Shown here: piece by piece, positions 1 through 5,642 of the stretch
How positions within the stretch are numbered: the stretch's first letter is position 1
Layout: each line of letters starts with the position of its first letter
NCBI GenBank assembly: GCA_003222835.1
Contig: QHXE01000139.1
Span: 1-11,497 of the forward strand
Length of the DNA: 11,497 nucleotides
Origin: Acidobacteriota bacterium
GTDB lineage: Bacteria > Acidobacteriota > Blastocatellia > Pyrinomonadales > Pyrinomonadaceae
Direction of reading: 5' to 3'
Position numbers and translations under genes: made by a program
The notes under the pieces: model-generated
Told to the model about the DNA's origin: nothing
The model's input: only the letters and a program-made list of their open reading frames with translations
Databases searched by the model: none

Positions 1-535
1 TCAATTGCCCGATCGCTAACAACTGATTAGCGTCGAGGACTTGCCGGCCTTCAACGCCGGGGCCATCAAACACCTTACTGAAAGCACGCTCAAGCGTAGC
101 GAGATCGATAATGAAATCCGGCCAACTCTCGCGCGCGCTGGGCGGCGCATCGCCATCCGGACGCGTCTCGGCTAGATAGCGCGGGAAATTCTCACCCAAC
201 TGGTTCAAGGTGTAGCTTCGCGATGGATAAACTTTCAGATATTCAAAAGTAAAGAGATTGAAAAGCTTCTCATCGAGCGCGTGTAACAACACCGGAAACT
301 CGGCGCGCAGACATTCCTGCAACCGGGCAAAGTAGGCATGACCATAGATTGCCAGCCGCTGAGTGGCTGTCAGAGTGTTTGATCGAGTCACAATCTTTTC
401 AATCTGTTCAGCCGACACGTCGATGTTCCGCTGCGCCTCTTCCGAAGCGAGACCGGCAACGATACCCGCCGGCTCGGTGATTACTGCTTGCAACCAGCGT
501 TCAATTGTTTCGAGATCGCGTGGTGGTTCTCTCAT
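1..535 (-). CDS. DUF2063 (BufC/HvfC-like) partner protein of the MNIO enzyme, partial (C-terminus beyond left edge)
   Basis: The reading frame opens with ATG at 535-533 and stays open for 178 codons to the left edge with no stop, so the C-terminus is missing (the family is usually about 250 aa). The visible part matches the DUF2063 N-terminal domain: an early helical segment, then RLAIYGHAYFARL (about residues 67-79), then AEFPVLLHAL, TLNQLGENFPRYL, and a W-x-DF-x-x-DLATLERAF stretch. In bufferin and methanobactin-type clusters such proteins sit beside a DUF692 oxidase and are thought to help it recognise the precursor peptide. Its ATG overlaps the stop of the DUF692 gene (ATGA, 532-535), which implies translational coupling and a joint role. 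The family call rests on motif recognition. The function in peptide recognition is inferred from known operons of this type. Confidence 0.85.
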   Translation of the reverse strand, partial: MREPPRDLETIERWLQAVITEPAGIVAGLASEEAQRNIDVSAEQIEKIVTRSNTLTATQRLAIYGHAYFARLQECLRAEFPVLLHALDEKLFNLFTFEYLKVYPSRSYTLNQLGENFPRYLAETRPDGDAPPSARESWPDFIIDLATLERAFSKVFDGPGVEGRQVLDANQLLAIGQL

Positions 536-1458
536 TGAGCGTCCGGAATCATGAAATGTATTGGATTGGAAATCGCAGCAGTTACCACTTCACTTACTTC
601 AGGCAAAACTGCCGTGAAGCCTTCGTTTGATTGCACGTTAATATGTTCCCGCGCTTTGAGGACTTCTGCGTGAAGAGTCGCGAAATCAGGTATTTTGCCA
701 TCCCATTCCAGCAGCGTCGAAGCGCCTTCCGTGGTTTTGTCGGCCAACCGATAGAGTTCCCACACTGCGTCAATGACCGGCCCGTCGTGCGTGTCAATAA
801 GATGTGTTCCGTAATTGGTATGTCCCGCCAAGTGAAATTGAACTACGCGTTCGTGAGGTAGTGATGCGATGTATTCCACCGGATCGAACTCGTGATTGAT
901 GCTCGAAACATATACGTTGTTCACATCGAGCAATAAACCACAATCCGCCTCTTCGGCCATGCGGCTGAAGAACTCCCATTCGGTAAGCGTCGAGTCAGCA
1001 AAGGTGATGTAAGTGCTCGGATTCTCCAATATGAGAGGGCGCCCGAGAAAATCCTGCACCGTACGGATGCGACGCACGATGTGGGAAAGACTTTCTTCAC
1101 TCATTGGAACCGGTAATAAGTCGTGAGTGTTGGCTCCCATAACACCGGTCCAGCAAAGGTGATCCGAGATCCAGAGAGCACCAATCTGATCGGCAAGTAG
1201 TTTTAGTTTCCTCAAGTAGTGGAAATTCAAAGGGTCGGTGCTCCCGATTGAAAGCGAGACGCCATGCATCACTATCGGATAACGTTCGGCGATCTGATCG
1301 AGCAGGTACCGGGGCCGCCCGCCTGAGTCCATGAAGTTTTCGGAGATGATCTCGAACCAATCAACCGGCGGTGAATTATCGAGAATGAAGCCGAAGTGAA
1401 CGTTGCGCAGCCCGACGCCCAAACCAAGATTAGGATGTCCCAAACGTGCGGAGTTCAT
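532..1458 (-). CDS. DUF692 multinuclear non-heme iron-dependent oxidase (MNIO; BufB/MbnB-like)
   Basis: This 308-aa TIM-barrel protein carries the MNIO (DUF692) signature motifs in order: ISEN (38-41), MHGVSLSIG (64-72), ISDHLCW (97-103), HDLLPVP (112-118), LENPS (144-148), LLLDVNNVYV (175-184), HLAGH (209-213), DTHDGPV (222-228) and LEWD (250-253). The His, Asp and Glu residues in these motifs are the expected ligands of the two- or three-iron centre, and all are present, so it should be active. Known members oxidise cysteines in precursor peptides: MbnB to oxazolone/thioamide, BufB to 5-thiooxazole. Here the likely substrate is the Cys-rich peptide encoded 132 bp upstream, and the partner is the overlapping DUF2063 gene. 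Upstream of the ATG I see no strong Shine-Dalgarno sequence. The precise chemistry is not predictable from sequence. Confidence 0.93.
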   Translation of the reverse strand: MNSARLGHPNLGLGVGLRNVHFGFILDNSPPVDWFEIISENFMDSGGRPRYLLDQIAERYPIVMHGVSLSIGSTDPLNFHYLRKLKLLADQIGALWISDHLCWTGVMGANTHDLLPVPMSEESLSHIVRRIRTVQDFLGRPLILENPSTYITFADSTLTEWEFFSRMAEEADCGLLLDVNNVYVSSINHEFDPVEYIASLPHERVVQFHLAGHTNYGTHLIDTHDGPVIDAVWELYRLADKTTEGASTLLEWDGKIPDFATLHAEVLKAREHINVQSNEGFTAVLPEVSEVVTAAISNPIHFMIPDAQ

Positions 1459-1503
1459 TGAAAGTATTTACGAAAATGAGGCGGAGGCCGGTCACGCGTC
1501 CAC

Positions 1504-1528
1504 TGGCACACCGGGGATTCCGGTGCCA
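1504..1528 (-). promoter_or_regulatory. Inverted repeat between peptide gene and MNIO gene
   Basis: TGGCAC at 1504-1509 is matched by GTGCCA at 1523-1528. An alternative inner pairing is ACCGG (1510-1514) with CCGGT (1520-1524). No T-run follows in the direction of transcription, so it does not look like a complete intrinsic terminator. It may instead stabilise the upstream peptide mRNA or partly attenuate transcription into the oxidase gene. The evidence is the symmetry alone. Confidence 0.3.
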
Positions 1529-1590
1529 CTCAAGGTAGCCTAAGCGCACTGAGCCAAATCACTCGACGACCCAGCTCCGGCTTTACGAAC

Positions 1591-2031
1591 CTAATCGACG
1601 GTCACCGTAAAAGTCTTGCTGGGAGGTGAACACGGCGAGGGCTGCTTAACGGCGATGCCCGCCCCATCCATCCGCTCCAACAGCTTGAAGCGCGCGTATG
1701 CCCACACGCTTCCTCCGTTGTTTACGCCTCCGGTATTGTTCCAGGTAAAGCTCGGTGGACCGGTGGGCTTCACGCTGGGATCGTTGCCAAAGCCGATCGG
1801 GCTACCGCAGCCTCCCAATCCTTTGCATTCGTTGACACCGGGATTGTCTTGCTGTCCGGGAGCGCTGCCATAACCGCAGCCGCCCTGCCCGCGACATTCA
1901 TTCGTGCCGGCGCAAGTGTGCGCGACTACGGTCGCACAATCACCTTGGCCGGCGCAGGCGTTCGTCCCACTGTTGCCATGTCCGGCGCAAGCGTTTAATC
2001 CACAACAAACGTGAAGTTCTTTAGCACTCAT
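1591..2031 (-). CDS. Cys-rich repeat peptide, probable MNIO-modified RiPP precursor (bufferin-like)
   Basis: This 146-aa protein has 11 Cys, at residues 9, 10, 15, 26, 32, 40, 46, 52, 69, 75 and 134. Four copies of a G-[LTV]-N-[AE]-C-[ARK]-G-[HQL]-G unit start at residues 11, 22, 42 and 65. Copies 2 to 4 are followed by a second Cys (DC or GC). After residue 80 it turns to a Cys-poor tail with an aromatic/basic helix-like stretch, VWAYARFKLLERMDGAG (109-125), then a Pro/Ser-rich end with one Cys. There is no hydrophobic N-terminal segment, so unlike the Sec-exported bufferins it should start in the cytoplasm. Purine-rich AAAGGA motifs lie 12 and 19 nt before the ATG. Position first in a cluster with DUF692 and DUF2063 genes argues that it is their substrate. 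I infer that the repeat cysteines are oxidised, perhaps for copper binding. The tail may be the recognition segment. Confidence 0.8.
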   Translation of the reverse strand: MSAKELHVCCGLNACAGHGNSGTNACAGQGDCATVVAHTCAGTNECRGQGGCGYGSAPGQQDNPGVNECKGLGGCGSPIGFGNDPSVKPTGPPSFTWNNTGGVNNGGSVWAYARFKLLERMDGAGIAVKQPSPCSPPSKTFTVTVD

Positions 2032-2167
2032 TTTTTTGCGTATTCCTTTCTCCTTTGAGAACTCAGTAGTGGCATTAACGCGAAGCTAACCGAGCCCTCG
2101 ACCATGATTACGTTCGAATGGCCGCGACGATGACAAACAACGATCACCCAGTCTGACTTGAAGCTGT

Positions 2168-2241
2168 TGGCTGGGAGGCAGGGACTCGAACCCCGATAGC
2201 CAGATCCAGAGTCTGGAGTCCTACCATTGGACGACCTCCCA
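2168..2241 (-). tRNA. tRNA-Gln (anticodon CTG), CCA encoded
   Basis: The minus strand folds into a full cloverleaf. The acceptor is TGGGAGG pairing with CCTCCCA. The D arm is GTCC/GGAC. The anticodon arm is CCAGA/TCTGG with loop CTCTGGA, giving anticodon CTG, which reads CAG (Gln). The T arm is CGGGG/CCCTG with loop TTCGAGT. The discriminator is G at 2171, and CCA is encoded at 2168-2170. The body is 71 nt, or 74 nt with CCA. A promoter lies directly upstream. It points the same way as the peptide/MNIO cluster, and I see no clear terminator between them, so read-through is possible. Confidence 0.96.
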
Positions 2242-2253
2242 ATAGCGAACTCG

Positions 2254-2283
2254 AATGTACGTAAGTCCGGCGAAGAATGTCAA
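2254..2283 (-). promoter_or_regulatory. Probable sigma-70 promoter of tRNA-Gln
   Basis: On the minus strand a perfect -35 TTGACA (2283-2278) is followed, after 18 nt, by a -10-like TACATT (2259-2254, 4 of 6 consensus). Transcription would start near 2247, a few bases before the mature tRNA 5' end at 2241. Confidence 0.6.
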
Positions 2284-2398
2284 CCGCGAGATCGAAGGAC
2301 GCCGCGCGAGATAAGCATTGCCAGCGCGTTTGGCAGATCGCATAACAAAGCGAAGCCCACGTACACAAATTGTTGGCGCACTCTCCGGCCAATAACCG

Positions 2399-2427
2399 TT
2401 GCGACGCGTCCATTTTTACGCGATAAT
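2399..2427 (+). promoter_or_regulatory. Probable promoter of the cdaA-cdaR-glmM cluster
   Basis: TTGCGA (2399-2404) and GATAAT (2422-2427, 5 of 6 consensus) are separated by exactly 17 nt. The start would be near 2434, leaving a leader of about 130 nt before cdaA. The rest of 2242-2566 holds only the divergent tRNA promoter. I see no gene in it and no riboswitch that I recognise. Confidence 0.5.
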
Positions 2428-2566
2428 CTTAGCGGAGCGTCCGTGAACTGGTGGCCCGGCGCGACAGTCTGTACGGTCCCTTTCCGGCAATTGATTTAGC
2501 TTCGAATGCGACTGATGACGAGGCGCATAGCCTCTGGGTCAGGCGGTGGTCGACTACTAGAAGCTC

Positions 2567-3424
2567 ATGTTTCAGCTAATGCTGCCGTTGAACCATTACT
2601 TGGCGAGATTGGCCGAACCGCGCGCGATCGCGGACATCGTGCTCGTGTTTCTGGTCGTCTATGGCGTGCTCAAGCTTTTGCGTGGCACACGCGCGGCGCC
2701 GATGGCCGCCGGCATAGGAGCTTTCGCTTTGCTTTATTGGCTGGCCGTCAATCAAGGTCTAGCGACGCTCGAGTTTATTTTGCGCGGCGCGCTGCTCTAC
2801 ATCGGCGTCGCGATCATCGTTTTGTTTCAGACCGAGATACGGCAGGCGCTAATTAAGTTTGGCAATCGCTTTCGTGTGCCTTTCACGCGCCGTCATCGCG
2901 GCCAGTTCGGCGAAAGCATCTATGATGAAATCGTTCTGGCCGCTACGACGCTGGCTTCGACGAAGACCGGCGCGCTGATAGTTATTGAACGCAATATCGG
3001 TTTGAAAGGAATCATCGATGCCGGTGTCAAGCTGGATGCTGACTTGAGTTACGACTTGATGGTCGCGATTTTCAATCCGGCTTCGCCGTTGCATGACGGC
3101 GCGATCGTCGTGCGCGGTGATCGAATTGCGGCTGCCTCCTGCTTCCTGCCGCTTTCATTGAATCCTCAATTGGCGAAGGATTTGGGCACGCGCCATCGCG
3201 CAGCGCTGGGCGTCACCGAAGATTCGGATGCCGTAGCCATCGTGGTTTCGGAGGAGACGGGATTGATCTCGTTCGTGAGCGCTGGACGAATCAAGCGAGC
3301 GCTTGATGCCACCCGCTTGCGCTCGGCGATCTTTCAAACGATCGAAGGCCGAGCGTATCCATCGAGGACGAATAATCCGGCCCGGCTGGCTGAGTCGGAA
3401 GAGACTGAAAAGATTGCGGTTTGA
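2567..3424 (+). CDS. cdaA: Diadenylate cyclase CdaA (membrane-bound c-di-AMP synthase)
   Basis: CdaA condenses two ATP into the second messenger c-di-AMP, which controls potassium and osmolyte transport and cell-wall balance. The 285-aa product has three predicted membrane helices (about 21-38, 45-62 and 68-87), a short linker, and a DAC domain (about 110-250). The catalytic DGA motif is at 177-179 (PLHDGAIVV) and RHR is at 209-211 (GTRHRAALG), so the active site is complete. Length and layout match the CdaA/DacA family. It is the first gene of the conserved cdaA-cdaR-glmM cluster. The ATG at 2567 lacks a good Shine-Dalgarno, and a second ATG at 2579 is possible. In Firmicutes, CdaR and GlmM bind CdaA and modulate it. 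The same is inferred here from gene order. Confidence 0.96.
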   Translation: MFQLMLPLNHYLARLAEPRAIADIVLVFLVVYGVLKLLRGTRAAPMAAGIGAFALLYWLAVNQGLATLEFILRGALLYIGVAIIVLFQTEIRQALIKFGNRFRVPFTRRHRGQFGESIYDEIVLAATTLASTKTGALIVIERNIGLKGIIDAGVKLDADLSYDLMVAIFNPASPLHDGAIVVRGDRIAAASCFLPLSLNPQLAKDLGTRHRAALGVTEDSDAVAIVVSEETGLISFVSAGRIKRALDATRLRSAIFQTIEGRAYPSRTNNPARLAESEETEKIAV

Positions 3425-3431
3425 TTCATCC

Positions 3432-3872
3432 ATGCCTTTTTGGGACGCCAATCAATTTACTCGAGCGCCGGGCTTTGCGGAGCGCTGGCTTCGGCGTGTC
3501 TTCATTGAGGACTGGAGCCTAAAGTTATTAGCGCTGGCGATCACACTCATTCTTTGGTTTGTAGTTTCGGGCCACGATATCGAGCGTGAAGTCGCGGTAC
3601 AAGCAAGCCTTGAAGGAAAGCCGGTTCCGGGGTACGAAGTCAAGACTGTGATAGCCACGCCAAATCAGGTGCGAGTGCAAGGACCGGCAAGCAGCATGAA
3701 CACGGCCGAGATTAAAGCCTTCACTGAGAAAATCTCACTTGACGACCGGCGGGAGAGTTTTGACGCACCTCACACGGCCGTCTACACTTCGGATTCCAAA
3801 GTCAAAGTGCTCGACACTGTCAACGTACACGTCGATATCGGCGCGGTTGCGAGCCAGAAACCCAAATCCTAG
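3432..3872 (+). CDS. cdaR: CdaR-like YbbR-domain membrane protein
   Basis: This 146-aa protein has one N-terminal membrane helix (about 29-47, LKLLALAITLILWFVV) preceded by a basic/aromatic cytoplasmic segment. The helix is followed by a single extracytoplasmic YbbR domain (about 52-136: a strand-rich EREVAVQASLEGKPVPGYEV start, then IATPNQVRVQGPAS). CdaR proteins of Firmicutes have three or four YbbR repeats and regulate CdaA; this is a minimal one-repeat form. I start it at the ATG at 3432, 7 nt after the cdaA stop. The same frame has an earlier ATG near 3303, but that would overlap cdaA by over 100 nt and give a non-family N-terminus. The role as CdaA regulator is inferred from its family and its position between cdaA and glmM. 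Confidence 0.85.
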   Translation: MPFWDANQFTRAPGFAERWLRRVFIEDWSLKLLALAITLILWFVVSGHDIEREVAVQASLEGKPVPGYEVKTVIATPNQVRVQGPASSMNTAEIKAFTEKISLDDRRESFDAPHTAVYTSDSKVKVLDTVNVHVDIGAVASQKPKS

Positions 3873-3881
3873 AAAGACAAA

Positions 3882-3953
3882 TTGAATCCGGCGAACATCA
3901 CCAGGCTTTTCGGCACCGACGGAATTCGTGGCGAAGCCGGTACATCTGGCTGA
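3882..3953 (+). pseudogene. glmM: Out-of-frame N-terminal fragment of glmM
   Basis: From TTG at 3882, 10 nt after the cdaR stop, the frame encodes ITRLFGTDGIRGEAG, the invariant N-terminal FGTDGIRG signature of phosphohexomutases. It meets a TGA at 3951-3953. The rest of GlmM continues in another frame from about 3943. By comparison with B. subtilis GlmM, about 17 residues between the two parts are missing, and the missing length must leave remainder 2 on division by 3. This is a deletion with frameshift, real or from assembly. Confidence 0.75.
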
Positions 3954-5265
3954 AAGAACTGGCGGGCGGGCTCCTCGAATCGTTACGGGTCGTGACACGC
4001 GCGAATCGGGTTCGTGGATCGAACGCGCGCTGATCGCCGGAGCGCGTGAATCTGGTGCTGATGTTCAGTCGCCGGGAATCATTACGACACCCGGTGTGGC
4101 GTTCCTGGCGCGCATTCTACCCGCTGACGCCGGCGTAGTCATCAGTGCGTCACATAATCCTTATCAGGACAACGGGATCAAAGTTTTCGATCCCTCCGGG
4201 CGCAAGTTGGATGACGCAACTGAGCGCAAGATTGAAATTGACATAGCTGAAGAGGCGAGCGAACCGTCGAACCGTCTCAGCAATCATTCGGGTTTTGACG
4301 AACCAGATGGGTCCGCATTGCGAGCGCGTTATCTTGAATACCTGTCGCACGAAGTCGCTTGCGATCTTTCGCTCGCCGATCTCTCAATCGTCGTCGATTG
4401 TGCGAACGGCGCCGCTTATGAACTCGCGCCGGAACTCTTCAACCGACTCGGCGCTCGGGTCATAGCCATTAATCACGAGCCCGACGGTCGCAACATTAAT
4501 CTTGATTGTGGCTCGCTGCACATAGAGGGCTTGCAGCGCCGCGTGGTTGCCGAGCGCGCCCATTTGGGCGTGGCTTATGATGGCGATGCAGACCGCGCGC
4601 TGTTTGTCGATGCCGAAGGCAGGTTCGTAGATGGCGATGCGACGCGCGCGCTGTTTGTCGATGCCGAAGGCAGGTTCGTAGATGGCGATGCGACGCTTTG
4701 GGTGATGGCGGACTATTTGAAATCGCGTCACGAATTAGTCGGCGATACGGTCGTCGCCACGGTAATGAGCAACATCGGGTTGGAAGTTGCTTTGCGGTCG
4801 CGCGGCATTAGACTGATTCGTTCCGACGTGGGTGATAAGTACGTGCTCGAAGAACTGATGCGCAGCGGTGCGGTTTTAGGTGGCGAACAATCTGGTCATA
4901 TCATCTTTCCGAAGTTGAGTCTGGCAGGAGATGGAATGATCACCACGCTCTGTCTGCTGCGAGCAATCAAGGACCAGGAGAGATCGCTGACTGAGCTGAC
5001 CCGGGACTTTCAGCGTTACCCTCAAGTCCTGATTAATGTGCGCGTGTCGGAGAGAAGACCATTTGCAGAGGTGCCCGCCATTCAAAACTTGGCGGATGAA
5101 ATACAGCGCAACCTCGGGGAGCGAGGCCGTTTGCTGTTGCGCTATTCAGGCACTGAGCCGCTGGCACGCGTGATGATCGAGGGAAAAGATGAACGCGATG
5201 TTAAGGCCAAGGCGAATGCGCTTGCCGAGGCAATTCGGGCGGAACTCGGTGCCGCAGGTACCTGA
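3928..5265 (+). CDS. glmM: Phosphoglucosamine mutase GlmM, N-terminus disrupted and internal duplication
   Basis: GlmM converts glucosamine-6-phosphate to glucosamine-1-phosphate for UDP-GlcNAc and peptidoglycan synthesis. From a GTG at 3928 the frame gives 445 aa. It has GRDTRESG (21-28), the phosphoserine loop SASHNP (73-78, catalytic Ser75), the metal-binding loop DGDADR (218-223), the sugar-binding GGEQSGH (318-324) and the C-terminal phosphate loop RYSGTEPLARV. The first strand and FGTDGIRG signature are not in this frame; they lie just upstream in another frame (3882-3953). A perfect 51-bp duplication inserts an extra RALFVDAEGRFVDGDAT unit right after the metal loop. GTG 3928 is therefore only the longest possible start, not a convincing natural one. 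The family is certain; whether the gene is functional is doubtful. Third in the cdaA-cdaR-glmM cluster. Confidence 0.85.
   Translation: MAKPVHLAERTGGRAPRIVTGRDTRESGSWIERALIAGARESGADVQSPGIITTPGVAFLARILPADAGVVISASHNPYQDNGIKVFDPSGRKLDDATERKIEIDIAEEASEPSNRLSNHSGFDEPDGSALRARYLEYLSHEVACDLSLADLSIVVDCANGAAYELAPELFNRLGARVIAINHEPDGRNINLDCGSLHIEGLQRRVVAERAHLGVAYDGDADRALFVDAEGRFVDGDATRALFVDAEGRFVDGDATLWVMADYLKSRHELVGDTVVATVMSNIGLEVALRSRGIRLIRSDVGDKYVLEELMRSGAVLGGEQSGHIIFPKLSLAGDGMITTLCLLRAIKDQERSLTELTRDFQRYPQVLINVRVSERRPFAEVPAIQNLADEIQRNLGERGRLLLRYSGTEPLARVMIEGKDERDVKAKANALAEAIRAELGAAGT
4594..4696 (+). repeat. Perfect 51-bp tandem duplication inside glmM
   Basis: Bases 4594-4645 recur exactly at 4645-4696 with a period of 51 bp (one base shared). 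The frame is kept, so 17 residues are doubled. There is no mismatch between the copies, which suggests a very recent event or an assembly artefact. Confidence 0.95.
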
Positions 5266-5371
5266 AGTCCCATGGCTACCGTCGCCTCTCGCCGCTCGGT
5301 CGAGAAATTGTTACCGTCAGCACTATGAAAGAGTTGCACTACGGCAGCCCCATACTCGGCTGAATCTGACC

Positions 5372-5387
5372 AAAAATCGCGATTTTT
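5372..5387. repeat. 16-bp perfect palindrome AAAAATCGCGATTTTT
   Basis: The sequence equals its own reverse complement. It lies 107 bp after glmM and just before an A-tract and promoter. As RNA it could fold into an AT-rich stem with a CGCG loop followed by T-rich sequence (a weak terminator for glmM). As DNA it could be an operator for a dimeric regulator of the downstream promoter. Neither is proven. Confidence 0.45.
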
Positions 5388-5404
5388 CGTGGTTTTTGAA
5401 GGAC

Positions 5405-5447
5405 AAAAAAATCTCTATTGCGCGGCATAAGTGTTGCGATGTATATT
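5405..5447 (+). promoter_or_regulatory. Promoter with upstream A-tract for the small RNA
   Basis: A run of seven A (5405-5411) resembling an UP element is followed by a -35-like TTGCGC (5418-5423), an 18-nt spacer and TATATT (5442-5447, 5 of 6 consensus -10). The predicted start is near 5453. Confidence 0.5.
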
Positions 5448-5452
5448 GTGGG

Positions 5453-5566
5453 GCAAGAGAGACGGTTGGTGGATCCTCCGTCTCAAGTGGTTGCTGGGGT
5501 GAGGACAGTAACCACGAAAATGGATGAGCGCTGCGACGCCCACGTTGCAGCGCTCATTCGCTTTTT
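5453..5566 (+). ncRNA. Predicted structured small RNA, about 114 nt, three hairpins
   Basis: Three stems follow one another. SL1 is GAGACGG (5459-5465) with CCGTCTC (5478-5484), enclosing a 12-nt loop that holds the self-complementary GGATCC. SL2 is a 10-bp stem, GTGGTTGCTG (5487-5496) with CAGTAACCAC (5506-5515, one G-U), loop GGGTGAGGA. SL3 is the intrinsic terminator. A promoter with an A-tract precedes it. No convincing protein is encoded here: the open frame across it has no family features and would have to be read through the terminator. I do not recognise it as 6S, SRP, RNase P, tmRNA or a known riboswitch. GGA triplets fall in the SL1 loop (5471), the SL2 loop (5503) and the linker before SL3 (5522), an arrangement seen in CsrA/RsmA-binding RNAs. 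That function is a guess. Alternatively it is an attenuator leader of the TPR gene. Confidence 0.55.
5524..5566 (+). terminator. Strong Rho-independent terminator
   Basis: ATGAGCGCTGCGACG (5524-5538) pairs with CGTTGCAGCGCTCAT (5543-5557) around a CCCA loop, a 15-bp stem with one G-U. Five T follow at 5562-5566. It should end the small RNA and insulate glmM from the TPR gene. Confidence 0.85.
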
Positions 5567-5601
5567 AGGTCCTTCTCCTTCCTCTTTATCCCTTTCACAA
5601 T

Positions 5602-5631
5602 TTGACTCAGAGTTACTTTTCGGCGTAGATA
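5602..5631 (+). promoter_or_regulatory. Possible promoter of the TPR lipoprotein gene
   Basis: TTGACT (5602-5607, 5 of 6 consensus) is followed after 18 nt by TAGATA (5626-5631), a weak -10. The start would be near 5638, only about five bases before the ATG at 5643. With no Shine-Dalgarno visible, the mRNA may be nearly leaderless. Confidence 0.35.
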
Positions 5632-5642
5632 CATGTCCGCCC

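Noticed and set aside
2032..2167. Promoter of the peptide/MNIO cluster
   Set aside because: No -35/-10 pair with acceptable spacing was found on the minus strand. Expression may use read-through from the tRNA or an alternative sigma factor, so no site is called.
2506..2856. Overlapping plus-strand frame of 116 codons
   Set aside because: It lies mostly inside cdaA in another frame and is Arg/Ala-rich, as expected of a shadow frame in GC-rich DNA.
3303..3431. Upstream start for the YbbR protein
   Set aside because: It would overlap cdaA by more than 100 nt and add a basic, non-family N-terminus. The ATG at 3432 directly follows the cdaA stop.
4594..4696. CRISPR-like repeat
   Set aside because: Only two abutting copies with no spacer, inside a coding region: a simple tandem duplication.
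4384..4731. Minus-strand frame with a repeated RRIAIYEPAFGIDKQRA unit
   Set aside because: The repeat is just the antisense reading of the 51-bp duplication in glmM, which has clear family motifs on the plus strand.
5453..5566. 6S RNA, SRP RNA or a c-di-AMP riboswitch
   Set aside because: The three separate hairpins do not match the long single stem of 6S, the GGAA-loop core of SRP RNA or the ydaO riboswitch core as I know them.
5418..5642. N-terminal extension of the TPR protein
   Set aside because: The extra 75 residues would be translated across the promoter, hairpins and terminator of the predicted small RNA. They show no family features and would hide the lipoprotein signal that begins at 5643.
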